DNA from: Pseudoips prasinana
Taxonomy: Eukaryota > Arthropoda > Insecta > Lepidoptera > Nolidae
Length of the DNA: 64,000 nt
Assembly: GCA_951640165.1 (NCBI GenBank)
Contig: OX621252.1
Span: forward strand, 14,715,934 to 14,779,933
Reading direction: 5' to 3'
Shown here: one piece after another, positions 35,501 to 50,500 of the stretch
Layout of the letters: each line of letters opens with the position of its first letter
Numbering within the stretch: position 1 is the stretch's first letter
Position numbers and translations under genes: made by a program
Notes under the pieces: generated by a model
Database searches by the model: none
Told to the model about the DNA's origin: nothing
The model's input: only the letters and a program-made list of their open reading frames with translations

Positions 35501-38500
35501 TGCGCAATTGGCTAATCTCCATTGAGAATGGCCGCCGTGGCCGAAATTCGGCCGGGAGGACATCATCATCATCAATATTATAAAGGCGAAAGTTTGTGAG
35601 GGTGTGATTGTAGTGTATAAATATGTGAGTGTGTATATTTGTTACTTCTTCGCGTCTAAACCAAAATTTGGTATGGTTAGCTGACACCCTGGATTAACAC
35701 ATAGGCTATAATTTATAAAGTTTAATGCGGGTAAAACCGCGGGGCACAGCTAGTTAAGAAGAGAGAAGGAGAAGCGTAACTTTGAAACGCTAAATATGTT
35801 CCCCTAATATCAACAGATCTAATTTTATTTGTGACTTCATATTTTTGATAGACTCAAGAACATACAGAGAAGCAGTTGTAAAATGTTCCATTATATCATA
35901 CACTGTGGTGATAAATCACCGTCCAATTTGAAATATAAATAAAACGTGTTTAGTAATTTATAAAATTATAAGACCCCGTACGCAAACTATGCCAACAAAG
36001 CCTTAATGAACCTCCGTTGCCCGTTCGTCTGTCCGTCAGTCTGTCAGCGGGCTTTATCTCATGAACCATAATAGGTATCCAGTTGAAATTCAAATTCACT
36101 GAGTGTGTATTCCTATTGCCGCTTTAACAGGGTCATACGAGAAACGTGATGCAGAACGTGTACGTGTCTAATACATAGTTGGGCGGTGTTTCCTTTTAGG
36201 GTTCCGTACCCGTACCGTAAGGGTAAAACGGCACCCTATTACTAAGACCTCGCTGTCTGTCTGTCTGTCCGTTTGTCACCAGGCTGTATATCATGAACCG
36301 TGATTACAAGACGGTTGAAATTCAAAGACGATGTATTTCTGTTGCCTCTGTAATAACAAATAATAAAAAACAAATTTAATAAATATTTAAGGGGGTTCCC
36401 ATACAACAAACGTGAATATTTTTGCTCGTTTTTATAGATAATACCGTACGGAACCCTTCGTGCGCGAGTCCGACTCGCACTTGGCCGGTTTTTAATACTT
36501 ATCACTCATGCGGTTCTAAAATATTGGTATACTATTAATGGTAGACCCGCCCCGTATTATACATCAAAGTTACTCCTATAGGTTATAGGTGCTGAATGAC
36601 AATATTTTGCGAATAAAATATTAGTTTTTCAATAATAGCTAATGTCTAGAATATAATAAGAAAAATGTGCTTTGCAATTAACGTCCTGCGACTGAGAAAT
36701 ATTTCAAACGATAAAATAAATAACAAGAAGATTTCTCTATGCTCAGAAGATCAATAGACGCATTCTATCTATCATAATAATATGTATAGCCATGATGCCA
36801 CCTATATATTTTTTCAAAGTAGACTTTTGAGAATTTTTAATCAGGAATTCTTTATGAAAACTCCAAATGCGCGACTCAGTACTCCACCCTATCAAGCGTA
36901 TACAAGCGGCCACTATACAAAATAAACGGTCTCTAAAATGCGTATCATATAAATCTACTTTTATGAGTATAAAGGCGTAATTTTATAATATTCTATAAAA
37001 CTTGCTGATAAATTCGGAACTGTATTGGCCTAGTTTACACAAATTGCTAAGTCTATTTATTCTTTAGCAGTTGTGTAACGTATTGACACAACAGCGACGA
37101 ACGAACAAATAACATAGAAATGCTAAGATATCATAATATAATTCAGTAAACAAAATGTTTTTAACAAAACAAACGGACATTATTTGTGTGCGAAAATGTG
37201 TTTTGTGTTGTTTCACACAAACACATAGACAAACTTATACACAAACATACAAACTTATAAACTTATAATATTAATTAATATCTCAGGATATAAATTAATT
37301 ATTCAAAGCCTGTGAAAGTACTACATTATTGGAAGCCCAAATGCCGTTTGTGTGAACAGTGAGCAATAGGTACAAAATTATTATTATTTGACGATCGCCG
37401 TGACTCAGTTATTGCCCTGCCTGACCTGCTGATGCAAAGGTTACCGGTTCGATCCTCGCACAAGACAAATATTTGTGTTGGGCATTAAGCTATATAACTG
37501 CGCCACCTAGGTGCTTAAGTTGCCGATATCATCATCATAATATCGACGAAAAGATGACCAACGCTGGACAAAGGCCTATCCCAAATATATCCACAAAACT
37601 ATTATTATTTGCCGCTGCCGTGACTTAGTTGGTTGGTTCAATCCTCGCACCAGACAATATAATGTATCATTATATTATGTTATCATATATCATCTATTTG
37701 TCTTGGTCAAAAAAAAAGTATTTTCATCCGCCCACAAGTATTCATAGCTCAAGCTTTGCTTAGTTTGGGCTAGATGGCATTGTATAATATGTCCCAGATA
37801 TTATATCTATTTTATCTAATATAAAAACCATTCATAATATGAAATCAGTCGTAAGTTGATGGAACCCATAGAATAGTCATCCTTCTATAAACGCACCCAG
37901 GTGCTAAACTTTGCCTATCTCATACGGACCGTAATGGCAACTGCATGGCAATAAGATCCTTCTGAATGCATCTGAAGAATGTTTAGGTGTTGCCTAAAAA
38001 AAAGCAACAGCCATGTGTAATTTAATTGACCCTCTCATGCATTTCCCCTTCAGCAACCGCCCGGAGTCGAGGTCCGAACCAAACCAAACAGAGTGCCGTC
38101 CGGCGGGGTTACTTAGATCGTAGTTTTATTAGCTAGATGGCTTAAGCCCACGCTTACCTATATTGTCCAGTGAAGTAGTGAAAGCCTCATAAGCTAACTG
38201 TAAACGTTATGTTAAACAGAGTGTATTTTAGGCTCAGATGGAGGCAGATTGTCAGCGCGCGCTCGTAATACGCTAACTAGTTATAATACAAAATATGACA
38301 AAACATAATAAGACTCAAACAAAAAATAATCTAATATCCGAATTAACGTCTTTTAGCAAAATAATATTATTGAAATTTTTTGTTTAAAAATATCCTGGGA
38401 CATGTTTCACACATGGCCGTCTGATCCCACACTAAGCTGAGCTTGTACTATGGGAACCAGATAACTAACATACTACATATACTACTATTTTTGTAAATAT

Positions 38501-41500
38501 ATCCTTATGCAGAAAATTACACCCAGATTAAGGGCAAACAGACATATTCATGCACACAAATATCTGTCTTGGGTCGAAATCGAACCCACGACTTCCGGCG
38601 TGAAAGGCAAGTATCTACCAACCACGCCAATCGACCCGTATAATTTAAATTAGAGTTTCAAATAATTTTAATAATAACATTATGAACAAAGAAATTGTGT
38701 CGTAATATCTAGTTCTTTAATTATAAATTACTAGCTGTGCCCCGCGGTTTTACCCACGTTATACTTTATAAATTATAGCCTGTGTTAATTAGCCTTTATA
38801 AAATTTGGTATGGTGTTAGCCGACTTGGATAGTCGGCTAACACCATACCAAATTTTATTAAAATCGCACCAGCCGTTTAGACTGGAAGTAGTAACAAACA
38901 TACACACTCACAAACTTTCGGCTTTATAATATTAGTGTGGTAAGTGAGCGCGGACTTACAGTCCGATTGTAGTTCAGGACTGCTTTATCTCATCATCATC
39001 ATATCAGCCGCAATACCTTACTGCTGGACAAAGGCCTCCACCAAAGATATCCACAATTGCCGGTGTTCCGCTATCCGCATCCAGCGACTTCTGCTTTATA
39101 TAAAATACTAGCTGGGCCCCGCGGTTTTACCGTCGTTAAAATTTATAAATTATAGCCTATGTATTGATCTAGGTTGTCAGCTAACTCCATACCAAATTTT
39201 ATTGAAATCGCTCCAGCCGTTTAGACGTGAAGAAGTAACAAACATACACACTCACACAGTCACACACAAACTTTCGCCTTTATAATATCTGTGAGACAAG
39301 TGAGCGCGGACTTAGAGTCCACTTGTACTTCAGGATTGCTTTACATCATCATCATCATATCAGCCGCAAGACGCCCACTGCTGGACAAAGGCCTCCACCA
39401 AAGATATCCACAATTGCTGGTCTGGTCTGGCTGAGAAAAAGTATTTTGTCAATGGGGCCCGTCATATATAATAAAATTCCCCATACTATTAAAGATCAGT
39501 CATCAAGTATATTTAAGGAGAGGCTAACATCATTATTAATAAATAAATGCTATTATTCAGTACATGATTTTTTGACTGATAAGAGTTTATAATGTTGTAT
39601 TAGGTAATCTATTAATTTTGGTGCAAATTTAATAATTTATTTTGTTTATTACTATTTTTAGAATAAGATTATTGTTTTATTTATTGTATTCATGCATGAA
39701 TGATATTTGTTCCATCCATCCACTGTACTTTGTTCATATACTTTTGTTTTTTTGTTCAACTGAGTGGATCTAGAAAATTATATACCTACTTATTACCTTT
39801 GCATGCCGTAAGGTAGAATGCGGAAGAGCTATTTGTTAAAATGTGAACACCTTATTTTGTACCCACATTCTTTACAAAATAAATGATTTCTGATTTCTGG
39901 TCTTCCGCTATCCGCATCCAGCGTCTTCTGCTGTATATAAATAGAAGCTGTGCCCCGCGGTTTAACCCTCGTTAAAATTTATAAATCATAGCCTATGTGT
40001 TAATCTAGGTTGTCAGCTAACTGAAATCGCTCCAACCGTTTAGACGTGAAGAAGTAACAAACATACACACTCACACAGTCACACACTCACAAACTTTCGC
40101 ATTTATAATATTAGTGTGATCATTAATTATTATCCTTACCAATGTCTCTCCTTCACAGACTTGATGCAAGTTCTCCGGCTTCACTAACAACAGGTTGCAC
40201 AGTGCGTGTAGAGCGTCGAACAGAGCGTGAGCGGGAGCGGGCGCGGCACGGGCCCCACGACCACACACAGCAGAACGATATTCTTTCACATCGCAGATCG
40301 CTATCATCGCACCTAGATATGACATAATTACACAAATAAATTTCAGAAGGAAATAATAAAAGCCAATGGAAGGGGTCCACTGACCTTCACGTCAATTGTA
40401 GTTGCAAGCAGGAGATACATTCCATTGCATGAATGTGGACACAAACATTTTTTTCTCTTTTTAAAAGACAATTTTTACGCATTAGGGAATCTAATCCCTG
40501 TGTCGCAGGGTAGTTTACAAACGTATATTAGACGGACACAAATTACATCCAGACTCAGAATAACAATGTATAGGTCATACAAATAGTTGTCACATTGACG
40601 TGGTTAGTAAATGCTTGCCTTGCACGCCGCAGGTCGTGGATCGATTCCCACCCCGGACAGATATTAGTGTGCCTGAAGATGTCTGTTTGTCCTGAGTCTG
40701 GGTGTTATTATCTATACAACATGTAACGTAATTAACGCACACCCTCAAACACCCCAATTAGAGTATTATGTTGTAATCATAATACATACACGGAACTTTT
40801 AATTTAACATGTATATGCAATATTACTAAATTAGTTTCTTGGAATAAAGTTTAGTTTTCTTTATTTTGTATTGAATGATGGAATTTCTATGAATGTTGTA
40901 TAACTGCGACTGTAAAAATCTTATTACTTTGACTTGCGGTCCATTTTAATTTGTTTTAAAATAACAATAATTACCGTTGTTTTAATTATTTTGGAATAAA
41001 AATTTACCTTTATTAAAAATTATATAAATCGATTCTGAACAAACTATTTTCAGGATGTGTGTCAATTAAAATAAATAAATAAAAAAGGTTTTTATTCACG
41101 TAGACTTTAAAAAAGCGCTTGTAAATAGTCAGAACATGTTTGTAGTAATATAGTTGTATACATTAGATATTATTTCTAGTAACATAGATATTTAGGTACA
41201 TCTTGTATGAAAACATTTATAAAATTTATTTTATTACAGAAATGATATTTAGCTAGCTCGTATCAAGTTACTGTCAAGAGATTATGTTTAATTATCTAGT
41301 TTAAGTCTAATATTTTTACTACATATTGTCAATGGTTCTGTCCATATTAAAGGTATTATTATTATGACGGACCTTGTGTTAATAACGACGGTCGCGCTTT
41401 AATGCTACCACCGGATCCAATGCGCCCCAACTGAGAAGACCCAGCGAAACAAACTCAGTGGGTTCATCTACTACCGGTTTCAACACGACCCAGTTGAGAC

Positions 41501-44500
41501 GGTCCGGCGAAACATACTCAAGCGGGCATGAACACGGGATTTGGTCCAAAAGCCTGGCATGGCTAGTTTGTTTTTATTCCTAGTATTTATATTATGCAGT
41601 TCACTTTTCTTTTTATAATTATGAATATTTTTTCTAACAACATTATATTCTGATATATATATTCCGATGGCACAGTAAGTATATTTATTTCTTCAAACAA
41701 ATTTCGCAAAGAATCGCGACTGCCTAAACCATAAATGGCTCTGACTGCTCTTTTCTGCAATACAAAAATGTCAGCACCTATGTCAGCCGCCGAACCCCAC
41801 ATCAGAATGCCATACGACATAATGCTATGAAAGTACGCGAAATACACTAATCTAGCAGTTTGTTCATCTGACAATTGCCTTATTTTCCAGACAGCATAGG
41901 AAGCCGAACTTCATTTACCTGCTAACTTTTCAATGTGAGGACCCCATTGCAATTTTGAATCAAGTGTCAATCCTAAAAATACGGTCGATGGGACTAAATC
42001 TAATATCTTCGCATTAAGTGCAACTGTTGGTACAATTTGAATTAAGTTACATATTGTATAAGTATATATTTACAAAAGAAAAGTAGTATAATATTATGTA
42101 ATATATCAGTTATCTAGTTTCCATAGTACAAGCTCTGCTAAGTTTGGGATTAGATGGCCATGTGTTAATAATGTCTTAGGATATTATTATTTGAAAAAAG
42201 TTCAATCAATGAGGGCTACCGCGTATCAATTTGCCGCTAGAGGCGCTAGCATCGCGGCAGGTCTACGAAACGTCAAAATACACTGTTTTTGTTCGGGTTA
42301 CGCTGTTTATTAATAAAAACTGCGATAATAACTAAAAATGTTGGTTTAAAACTAAATAAATTACAAAATGAGTAACAGCTCGATGACTGTAAATAATTTG
42401 AAAAAATATTTAAAATCCTGTTAAAGTGTTTCATAAAAATAGCATGCCGCAGTGTTGTGCGGGGACTGCACAGCACTGCGGCATGCTATTTATGAAACAT
42501 TTTAACAGGATTTTAAATATTTTTCGTAAAAACATTGGTCGCGTCCACAATAACAATGATTTTAACAGCTATAGTGGACCTTCCGCGACAGTGGCGCCGA
42601 CTGGTGAGCACAAAAGCGGTAGCCCTCATTCATTCTATTAATATCCTACAATATTATAAGTGCGAATGTTTATGAGTAGGGATGTATTGATATTTGTTAC
42701 TCTTTCACGCAAATACGGATTTTGATGAAACTTTGAAGTAATATAGCTTTTATCTATCCGAATAACACAAACAAATCACACTAATATTCTAACGGCGAAA
42801 GTTTGTGAATGTGTATGTTGGGTACATCTTCACGTGTAAACGGCTGGAGCGATTTTAATAAAACTTGGCATGGAGTTAGCTGACACCTTGGATTAACACG
42901 TAGGCTATAATTAATAAAGTTTAACGCGGGTAAATCACGGAGCTCGGCTAGTAACTTATAAGAGAATCAAAAGGCACACTCCAAATTAATGTTTTTCTTT
43001 ATGGTGAGTTCAAAATATTTCGAAATATAAGTTCCACAATACGGCAAGACGCAGAAAAACATTTTCATATACTTCACATTTGAACTGACAGCGTATCTAT
43101 TATTATTATCCTGCGACATTATTACACACGGCCATATTATACCAAATTAAGCAGAGCTTGTACTATGGAAATCAGATAACTAATCTACATATACTACTTT
43201 TCTTTTATGAATACATACTTATATAGATGTGCCCCGTGGTTACCTGCGTTAAACTTTATAAATTATTACAGCTCCTCCCTCGTAGGTGGTAGCGTGATAA
43301 TATGTAGCCTATATGTTGACCCGACCTCTTTGTAAAATTCATGCAAAATTTGAAGTAAATCCATGCAGTACCTTTTGAGTTTAGCCCGGACATACATACA
43401 GACAAACAGACAAAAATTCTAAAAACTATATTTTTGGCTTGGATATCTATTGGAGATCACGCCCCAAGTATCCTTTAAAAAAAATATTCAATGTACAGAT
43501 TTGACTTTCCTACGATTTTATTATATGTATAAATTACACCCAGACGCAGGACAAACTGTGTGGTGACAGCGTAGAATACCATCACTCCATCTAATCCCGT
43601 GGGGGGGGGGGGGGGGGCGTAAGAATCGTCCCGAGGGAACATCTACCAGAGAACGGGCAGCAGCGTGTTTCTGTGCCAACCCATCTGCCATGCGTGCATG
43701 CAATTATGGCATACCCCCCCCCATTCTTAAGGGAGGCTTTTGACCAGCTGTGGACTTGATTTGGCTGACATGGTGATTATGAAGAAGACAGGACAAACAG
43801 ACATGTTCATGCCCACAAATATCTGTCCAAGGTGGAAATCAAACCTACGACCTGCGGTGTGAAAGGCAAGCATCTACCAACCACGCCAACCGACCCGTCA
43901 AATCTATGTATCGTATATCTATGGCGCAAAGAAATTTATAGTAGCATTGGAAGTAAGATAACAAACGAGATATACAAGCCTGCGCATCAGGGACAATTGA
44001 TTTGATTTACTGTGACTCAATGACCTGTCGATATGACTCAGTAATAATTACACGGTCGTTCTGATCTTGTAATATATATATTACTAAGATCTATTTATCA
44101 AATATCATAAATAAAAATGTTTTTTTATGTCTGTAGGGGATGTCTTAAATTACTTATCGATTCCTGCCTAATTGCCCACACCGGTCCGTTAACGATCCAA
44201 CCCCAACCTGTAACATTTCTTTTGTAGATTTTCCACTTTAAATAAATAAATAGTTTAATTTCTGATCGACTCCGCGTTTCGAAGGGCACGTTAATATGCC
44301 AGTCCTCGCTGGATTTATTAGAACATAACTGTTAAACCATGTCTAATGCCTACTGGGCGGCTTGAACAATTCCGATACTAAGGCACAGTACAAAAATAGA
44401 CAGTAAGGAAACTACGCCTAACTGATAATAATAATAATATCTAGGGACAATGCCACACAGATCATCCTAGCCCCAAACTAAGAAAAGCTTGTACTATGGG

Positions 44501-47500
44501 TACCGGGCGACGATATACATACTTATATAGATAGGAAAATACTTATATACATAGAAAACATCCATGACTCAGAAACAAATATTCGTGCTCATCACAGAAA
44601 TATTTGCACTTACCGGGATTCGAACCCAGGACCACCAGCTTCGTAGGCAGGAGCACTACCAACTAGGCTACGGTGATGGTGAAATAATTACTTAGACTAT
44701 TTTGAAGCAACAGGGTTGTAACTTTAAGGGCCTATGCACACCACGTTGTTAAACGCGCCGTTGACGCGCGTTTGTAGCAATACAGACGCGATACGTACGG
44801 AAATAAGACGCAGGCGACGCAGCTCTGTAGGATAAAAGCGCGCCATCGACGGCGTGTTTAAAAAATGTGGCGTGCACAGGCCCTTAATGTTTTTGATATT
44901 GTTCGTTTCTATTAAAACATTTTTATTTAAAAAATCAATACTATATTTAAAATACGATAGTTCCGGTTTTGATGAAGCCGAGTTCAGTCAGCCGTATACT
45001 ACGCAATACGGTCGTGGTATTGTAAACACATTGCGGAGATAAACTTATACGTGACCACACGTCTTGCAAGTATTTCAGTTGATTAAATGAAAGCAAATTG
45101 CGGTTTATAACGTATTAAAAAAACTACTTGCTAGATCTCATTCAAACCAATTTTCGTTGTTAGTTTTTATGGTAATGTATATCATATATTTTTTTTAGTT
45201 TTATAATTCTCTTATTTTAGAAGTTACAGGGGGGGGGGGGGGGGGGGGCACTCATTTTACCACTTTGGAAGTGTCTCTCGCGCAAACTATTCAGTTTAGA
45301 CAAAAATGATATTAGGAACCTCAATATGATTTTTGAAGACCTATCCATAGACACATGTATGGGTACATTCAAAATTTTTCTTTGAGTTTCAGTTCTATGT
45401 ATGGCGACCCCCTAAAATTACTGTTCTTTTTCTATTTTTGTGTAAATATCTTAATGCGGTTCACAGAATACACCTACTTACCAAGTTTCAGCAGCACAGC
45501 TCTTATAGTTTCGGAAAAAGTGGCTGTGACATACGGACAGACAGACAGACATGACGAATCTATAAGGGTTCCGTTTTTTGCCATTTGGCTACGGAACCCT
45601 TAAAAGCGCTTGTAAATAGTCAGAACATGTTCGTAGTAATATATAATTAATTTTTAATTATACTAATATATTTATAATTCAATAAATAATTATACTAATA
45701 TATTTTATAAATAATATAATTATTTATAAAATAATAATGTATACAACTATATTACTACAAACATGTTCTGACTATTTACAAGCGCTTTTTCAAAGTCTAC
45801 GTGAATAAAAACCTATTTAGGGTTCCGTAGCCAAATGGCAAAACGGAACCCTTATAGATTCGTCATGTTTGTCTGTCTGTCTGTCCGTCCGTATGTCACA
45901 GCCACTTTATTCCGAAACTATAAGAGCTGTGCTGCTGAAACTTGATAAGTAGGTGTATTCTGTGAACCGCATTAAGATTTTTACATAAAAATAGAAAAAG
46001 AACAATCATTTTGGGGGGTCGCCATACATGAAGAACTGAAACTCAATTTTTTTTTTATCGTACCCATACATTCTACGAATAGGTCTTCAAAAAACATGTT
46101 GAGGTCCTAATATCATTTTTGGCTAAACTGAATAGTTTGCGCGAAAGACACTTCCAAAGTGGTAAAATGAGTGTCCCCCCCTGTAACTTCTAAAATAAGA
46201 GAATGATAAAACTAAAAAAAATATATGATGTACATTAACATAGAAACTAACAACGAAAATTGGTTTTAACGAGATCTAGCAAGTAGTTTTTTTAATACGT
46301 TATAAACCGCAATTTGCTTTCATTTAATCAACTGAAATACTTGCTGCTACGGAACCCTTCATGTGCGAGTCCGAATCGCACTTGGCCGGTTTTTTTATTA
46401 TTTATTTGTGTTAAAACATTTGAAAATATACAAAAGAAATTTGACAGATTGGTGTAGCTGGATGTGCTAGCGTCTGTACATTATATATTGGTAACTCATC
46501 ACTGACAGCACCGCGACAAATGCTTAGGGGTCCTGTTGATGCGCATGTTTGTGTGAGTGTACCGTTTTGATGGTTTGTAGGTAGTTACCGTACTGTTTAT
46601 ATTTGTCATACTGTGAATAAGGTGAGCACTGCCCAGTAAAAATAAATGAATTGATTTTAGTCATTATCACTCAATGCACTAGCGATATGACTCAGTAATA
46701 ATAATGCACGTTCGTTTTTCGTACGTAAGATCAATATCTACATCTAAAGCAATGTTGCCGATTCTGTCTTACACCTCTAAACTAATTAAATTATCATTAC
46801 ATCTCTGTCTAATACAGCTCATATGAATAGAACAGCGTATACATAGAACAGTCTAACTACTAAAATTGCAACAAGTCCTAACGTGACGCATATTTTTGCT
46901 CAATCTTTTGCAACAAAACTAAAACTATGCTAGAAGGAAATGCAATAATATTAAAATTTGTATTGCATAGAATAAGTAGTATAAAAAGATATGAGTTTGA
47001 ATACCCCCGGGTATTCAAATTCATACCTTTTTTTTACAATTTCAAATTAATTTATCATAACTTTAAAACATATTCTACAGTTTTAAAATAAGGCATCGAA
47101 AATTTTAATAATTAGGTAGCATTAAAGCGCAACTGTCGTTAGTTATATATGCTATACGGTAGTGAACTCGGTACCGGACGGCATAGCAACCAAGCGCCAT
47201 AGTTACTGCGCATACACGAGTTACAGCGTCAGCGAAACGTGCCTTCAACGTGCCTCGATGTCGTCATGTGATCCGACACCTTGCGGCCCGCGATACCTGC
47301 GCTCCATGGGAAACTCGTTCACTTGGTTCTCGCATCGAACTTAGATAACACGTAGTCGTAATTAGTTTGTAGTAATTAACTTGTAATTTTTTGAACTAAG
47401 TATATTAAAAGTTTCCAAAATAATTTGGTTTTTTTTAAGTTCTCTGGCTACAGCCGTCGTATCTGGCGCAGTCGGAGCGGATTTTTGAGAAGATTTCCGT

Positions 47501-50500
47501 AGTAGGCGCGTCAAGATTTCCGAAAATTAGGCGCGTTTGTACGAGAAGTTCGAAGATCCGTGAACCTACGTGTGCTGCAGCCATCAGAAGAGAACGAGTA
47601 TCCAGGCATCGATACGCAGGGAAACCAGATGGAACTGTGAGTTGCACAAAACTTATTTTCTTGTGTTGCTCTCCCTTATCCTATAAGTTTTCCTTTTTAT
47701 CGTAAAAATTTTTCGTCCCACAACTTCGGGGCCCAGCGAGTCTGCGCTCAGGCAGTCTCGTCGGCATATAGAGTTAGATAGTAATAGGCCTATAGATTTA
47801 GAATCTTTAAAGGAATTATTTAAGTGCGAAACAATGTCTCATGATCCAGACACCATTTACAAGGCATTGCGCCTACTTCCGAACTTTGATGGAAACCCGA
47901 ATATTCTCACGCGGTTTATTAAATTTTGTGATTCGATTGTAAATGAATATCTTAGTACGGAACCCGGTAGTGAGGTCACTAATTTGTGTTTATTAAGCGG
48001 TATCTTAAATAAAATTACCGGACCTGCCGCTACCATCATTAATTCGAATGGCTTACCTGATAATTGGCTAGAGATACGGAAATGTTTAATTAATAATTTT
48101 GCTGATCAGAGGGATGAAACTGCCCTTTATAACGATCTCTCTTTGGCTTCTCAAGGTCAAAGTACCCCGCAGGAGTTTTATGATCAATGCCAGACGTTGT
48201 TCAGTACCATAATGACCTATGTATCGTTAAATGAAAAGATTGAATCGACGATTATTGCAAAGCGTACCCTGTATAGAAAACTTACGTTACAAGCTTTCGT
48301 TAGAGGGTTACAAGAACCGTTAGGGTCACGCATTAGATGTATGAGACCTATTACTATAGAGAAAGCCTTGGAATATGTTCAGGAGGAGCTCAATATATTA
48401 TACTTACAACAACGTAATGACTCTATGGGAAGAACTCATTCGACCCAAAGAACAGCACAATATACTCCTGTGCAAATTCCAAAATTTTCACAATACCAAG
48501 GACCCGCGCCGGCATGGCAAGTACCGGTAATGCAAAAGCCATTACCATCCACACCGCAACCTTTTAAGTTTGCGCCGCCACAATTTACATCGCAGCAACC
48601 ACAGGGTTACAGAGGTAACCCCATGCCGTCTCAGCAACAACCCCAGGTACGTATGCCAACACGTACTCAACAAATGCTTAGTTCTAGACCACCTAATTAT
48701 AACCCACAAAGTAATGTGTTCAGATTACAACCTAGAAATCCACCTAACGCCTTTGGTCCTAAACCAATGAGCGGTGTGCAACATTTTACACCAAAAGTGC
48801 TACCCCCGGGAGGTATGCGAGGTCATGATTGGCGAGTCCAAGGTAATCCACCCCCAACGAATTATTTTAAGTCACGCGAAATGAATCTCAACGAATGCTA
48901 TTATAACCCCGAAGACAGCTATGTTCCCGATTACTATGACTATGACACGTGTGTAGAGACTTATGACTACGACTGTACTACTGATCTGAATAATTGTAAT
49001 AATTATGAACTAGCGAATAATATTCCCAATTCTTATTACGACCCCGACCATTCCCAAAATTTTTCATGTGCTGACACTGACGAGGACAATGACATAGAAA
49101 ATGCACAAAATTTTCGGAAAGGACCTTTATCAAAAAAGCAAAGATAGAAATAAATCTACAGACACAGAGGCAACTGCCCTATATTCAAATTAATAATCCT
49201 CCGTTAAAACTATTAATTGACACTGGTGCCAACCAATCATTCATAAGCCCTCATGCAGTTCAAAATGATTTTTCCAATATCCCATTAAACTACGACCCTT
49301 TTGAAGTAACTAATGTACATGCTACGACTAGGAACTATCATTCCATAACTCTACCTTGTTTTTCTGAATTTAGTGATGCCGAAAATATACGTCTTTTTGT
49401 ATATAATTTTCATGATTATTTCGATGGACTCATTGGACTAGATTTATTGACTAAATGGGAGGCAAAAATTGACCTAAAAGATAAGACACTGACTACGCGA
49501 TCTAAAGTTAATCCAATCAAAATGTTTAATTCCCGAAATGTCAACTTATATGAGGATATTATACCTGGACAAAGTTCCAAGCTAGTTAGAATACCTATCG
49601 AGGCTGCCAATGGTGATGTCTATGTCCCAGAGCAGATTTCATGTAATTGTGTACATAGAGGCTGAATGCCCGAAGTACGTAGACGTATTCCTTTGCGAGG
49701 AGAGTTTTTATCAAAAGCTCCGTGTGGAACCGGACTGCGTACAAGAAGTGATCTGGAGTCAGAACGTCAACTCAACGTGCCCTCTTTCGTCAGTTCATCT
49801 CTCAAGAGAAGCGGTAGAACAACTAGACGATCGAAGTTATGTTATTAGTTTTCCTCAACCTACGAAGGTGCAACTTAACTGCGGCACTGAAGTCTACAAC
49901 ATCTTGAATGGAAGCTTTTTGGCAACATTACCAGCTCATTGTTCTTTACGAACATCCGAATTTACTATAGCAAATAACGATGACGTTATAAAAGGACACC
50001 CTGTAAAAATTATGAAGATTAACTACCCAGTTGAAGCCAAACCAGCAATAGCACCAGAGCTACAATTGAATTCAATAGATTTACAAAAGTTACATGACAT
50101 TCGCGACAAGTTAATGGTACAGCCCCCAATTACACTTACAACTGAAGCAAATTTTTACCATACTACTATCCCTTTCTATATGTTACTATTCGTAATATTG
50201 GTAGTTATAATGATCATCGTGGTTCGTCGCTATAACTTGATCCGAAGCAGCATCTCTCATAAGAAACCATGCGAAGTGGAACAAATACCCACTACTCAGG
50301 AAACAGATGACGCCTTAGAAGATCCGAAGAACCACACATATGCGAAGCCGGCCTATCCAGCAATTTTTTCCCTCAAAATTGGAAAATAATTGCTGGTTTG
50401 AAAGGGGAGGAGTTATATATGCTATACGGTAGTGAACTCGGTACCGGACGGCATAGCAACCAAGCGCCATAGTTACTGCGCATACACGAGTTACAGCGTC

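Noticed and set aside
43521..43703. Proline-rich frame
   Set aside because: Created by a 17-base G run inside a dispersed repeat.
47162..47344. 60-codon frame, present twice with identical protein (also 50432-50614)
   Set aside because: Both lie inside the two LTRs of the retrovirus; identity reflects the LTRs, not a gene.
49666..49848. 60-codon frame within the env region
   Set aside because: Shadow of the env frame in another phase.
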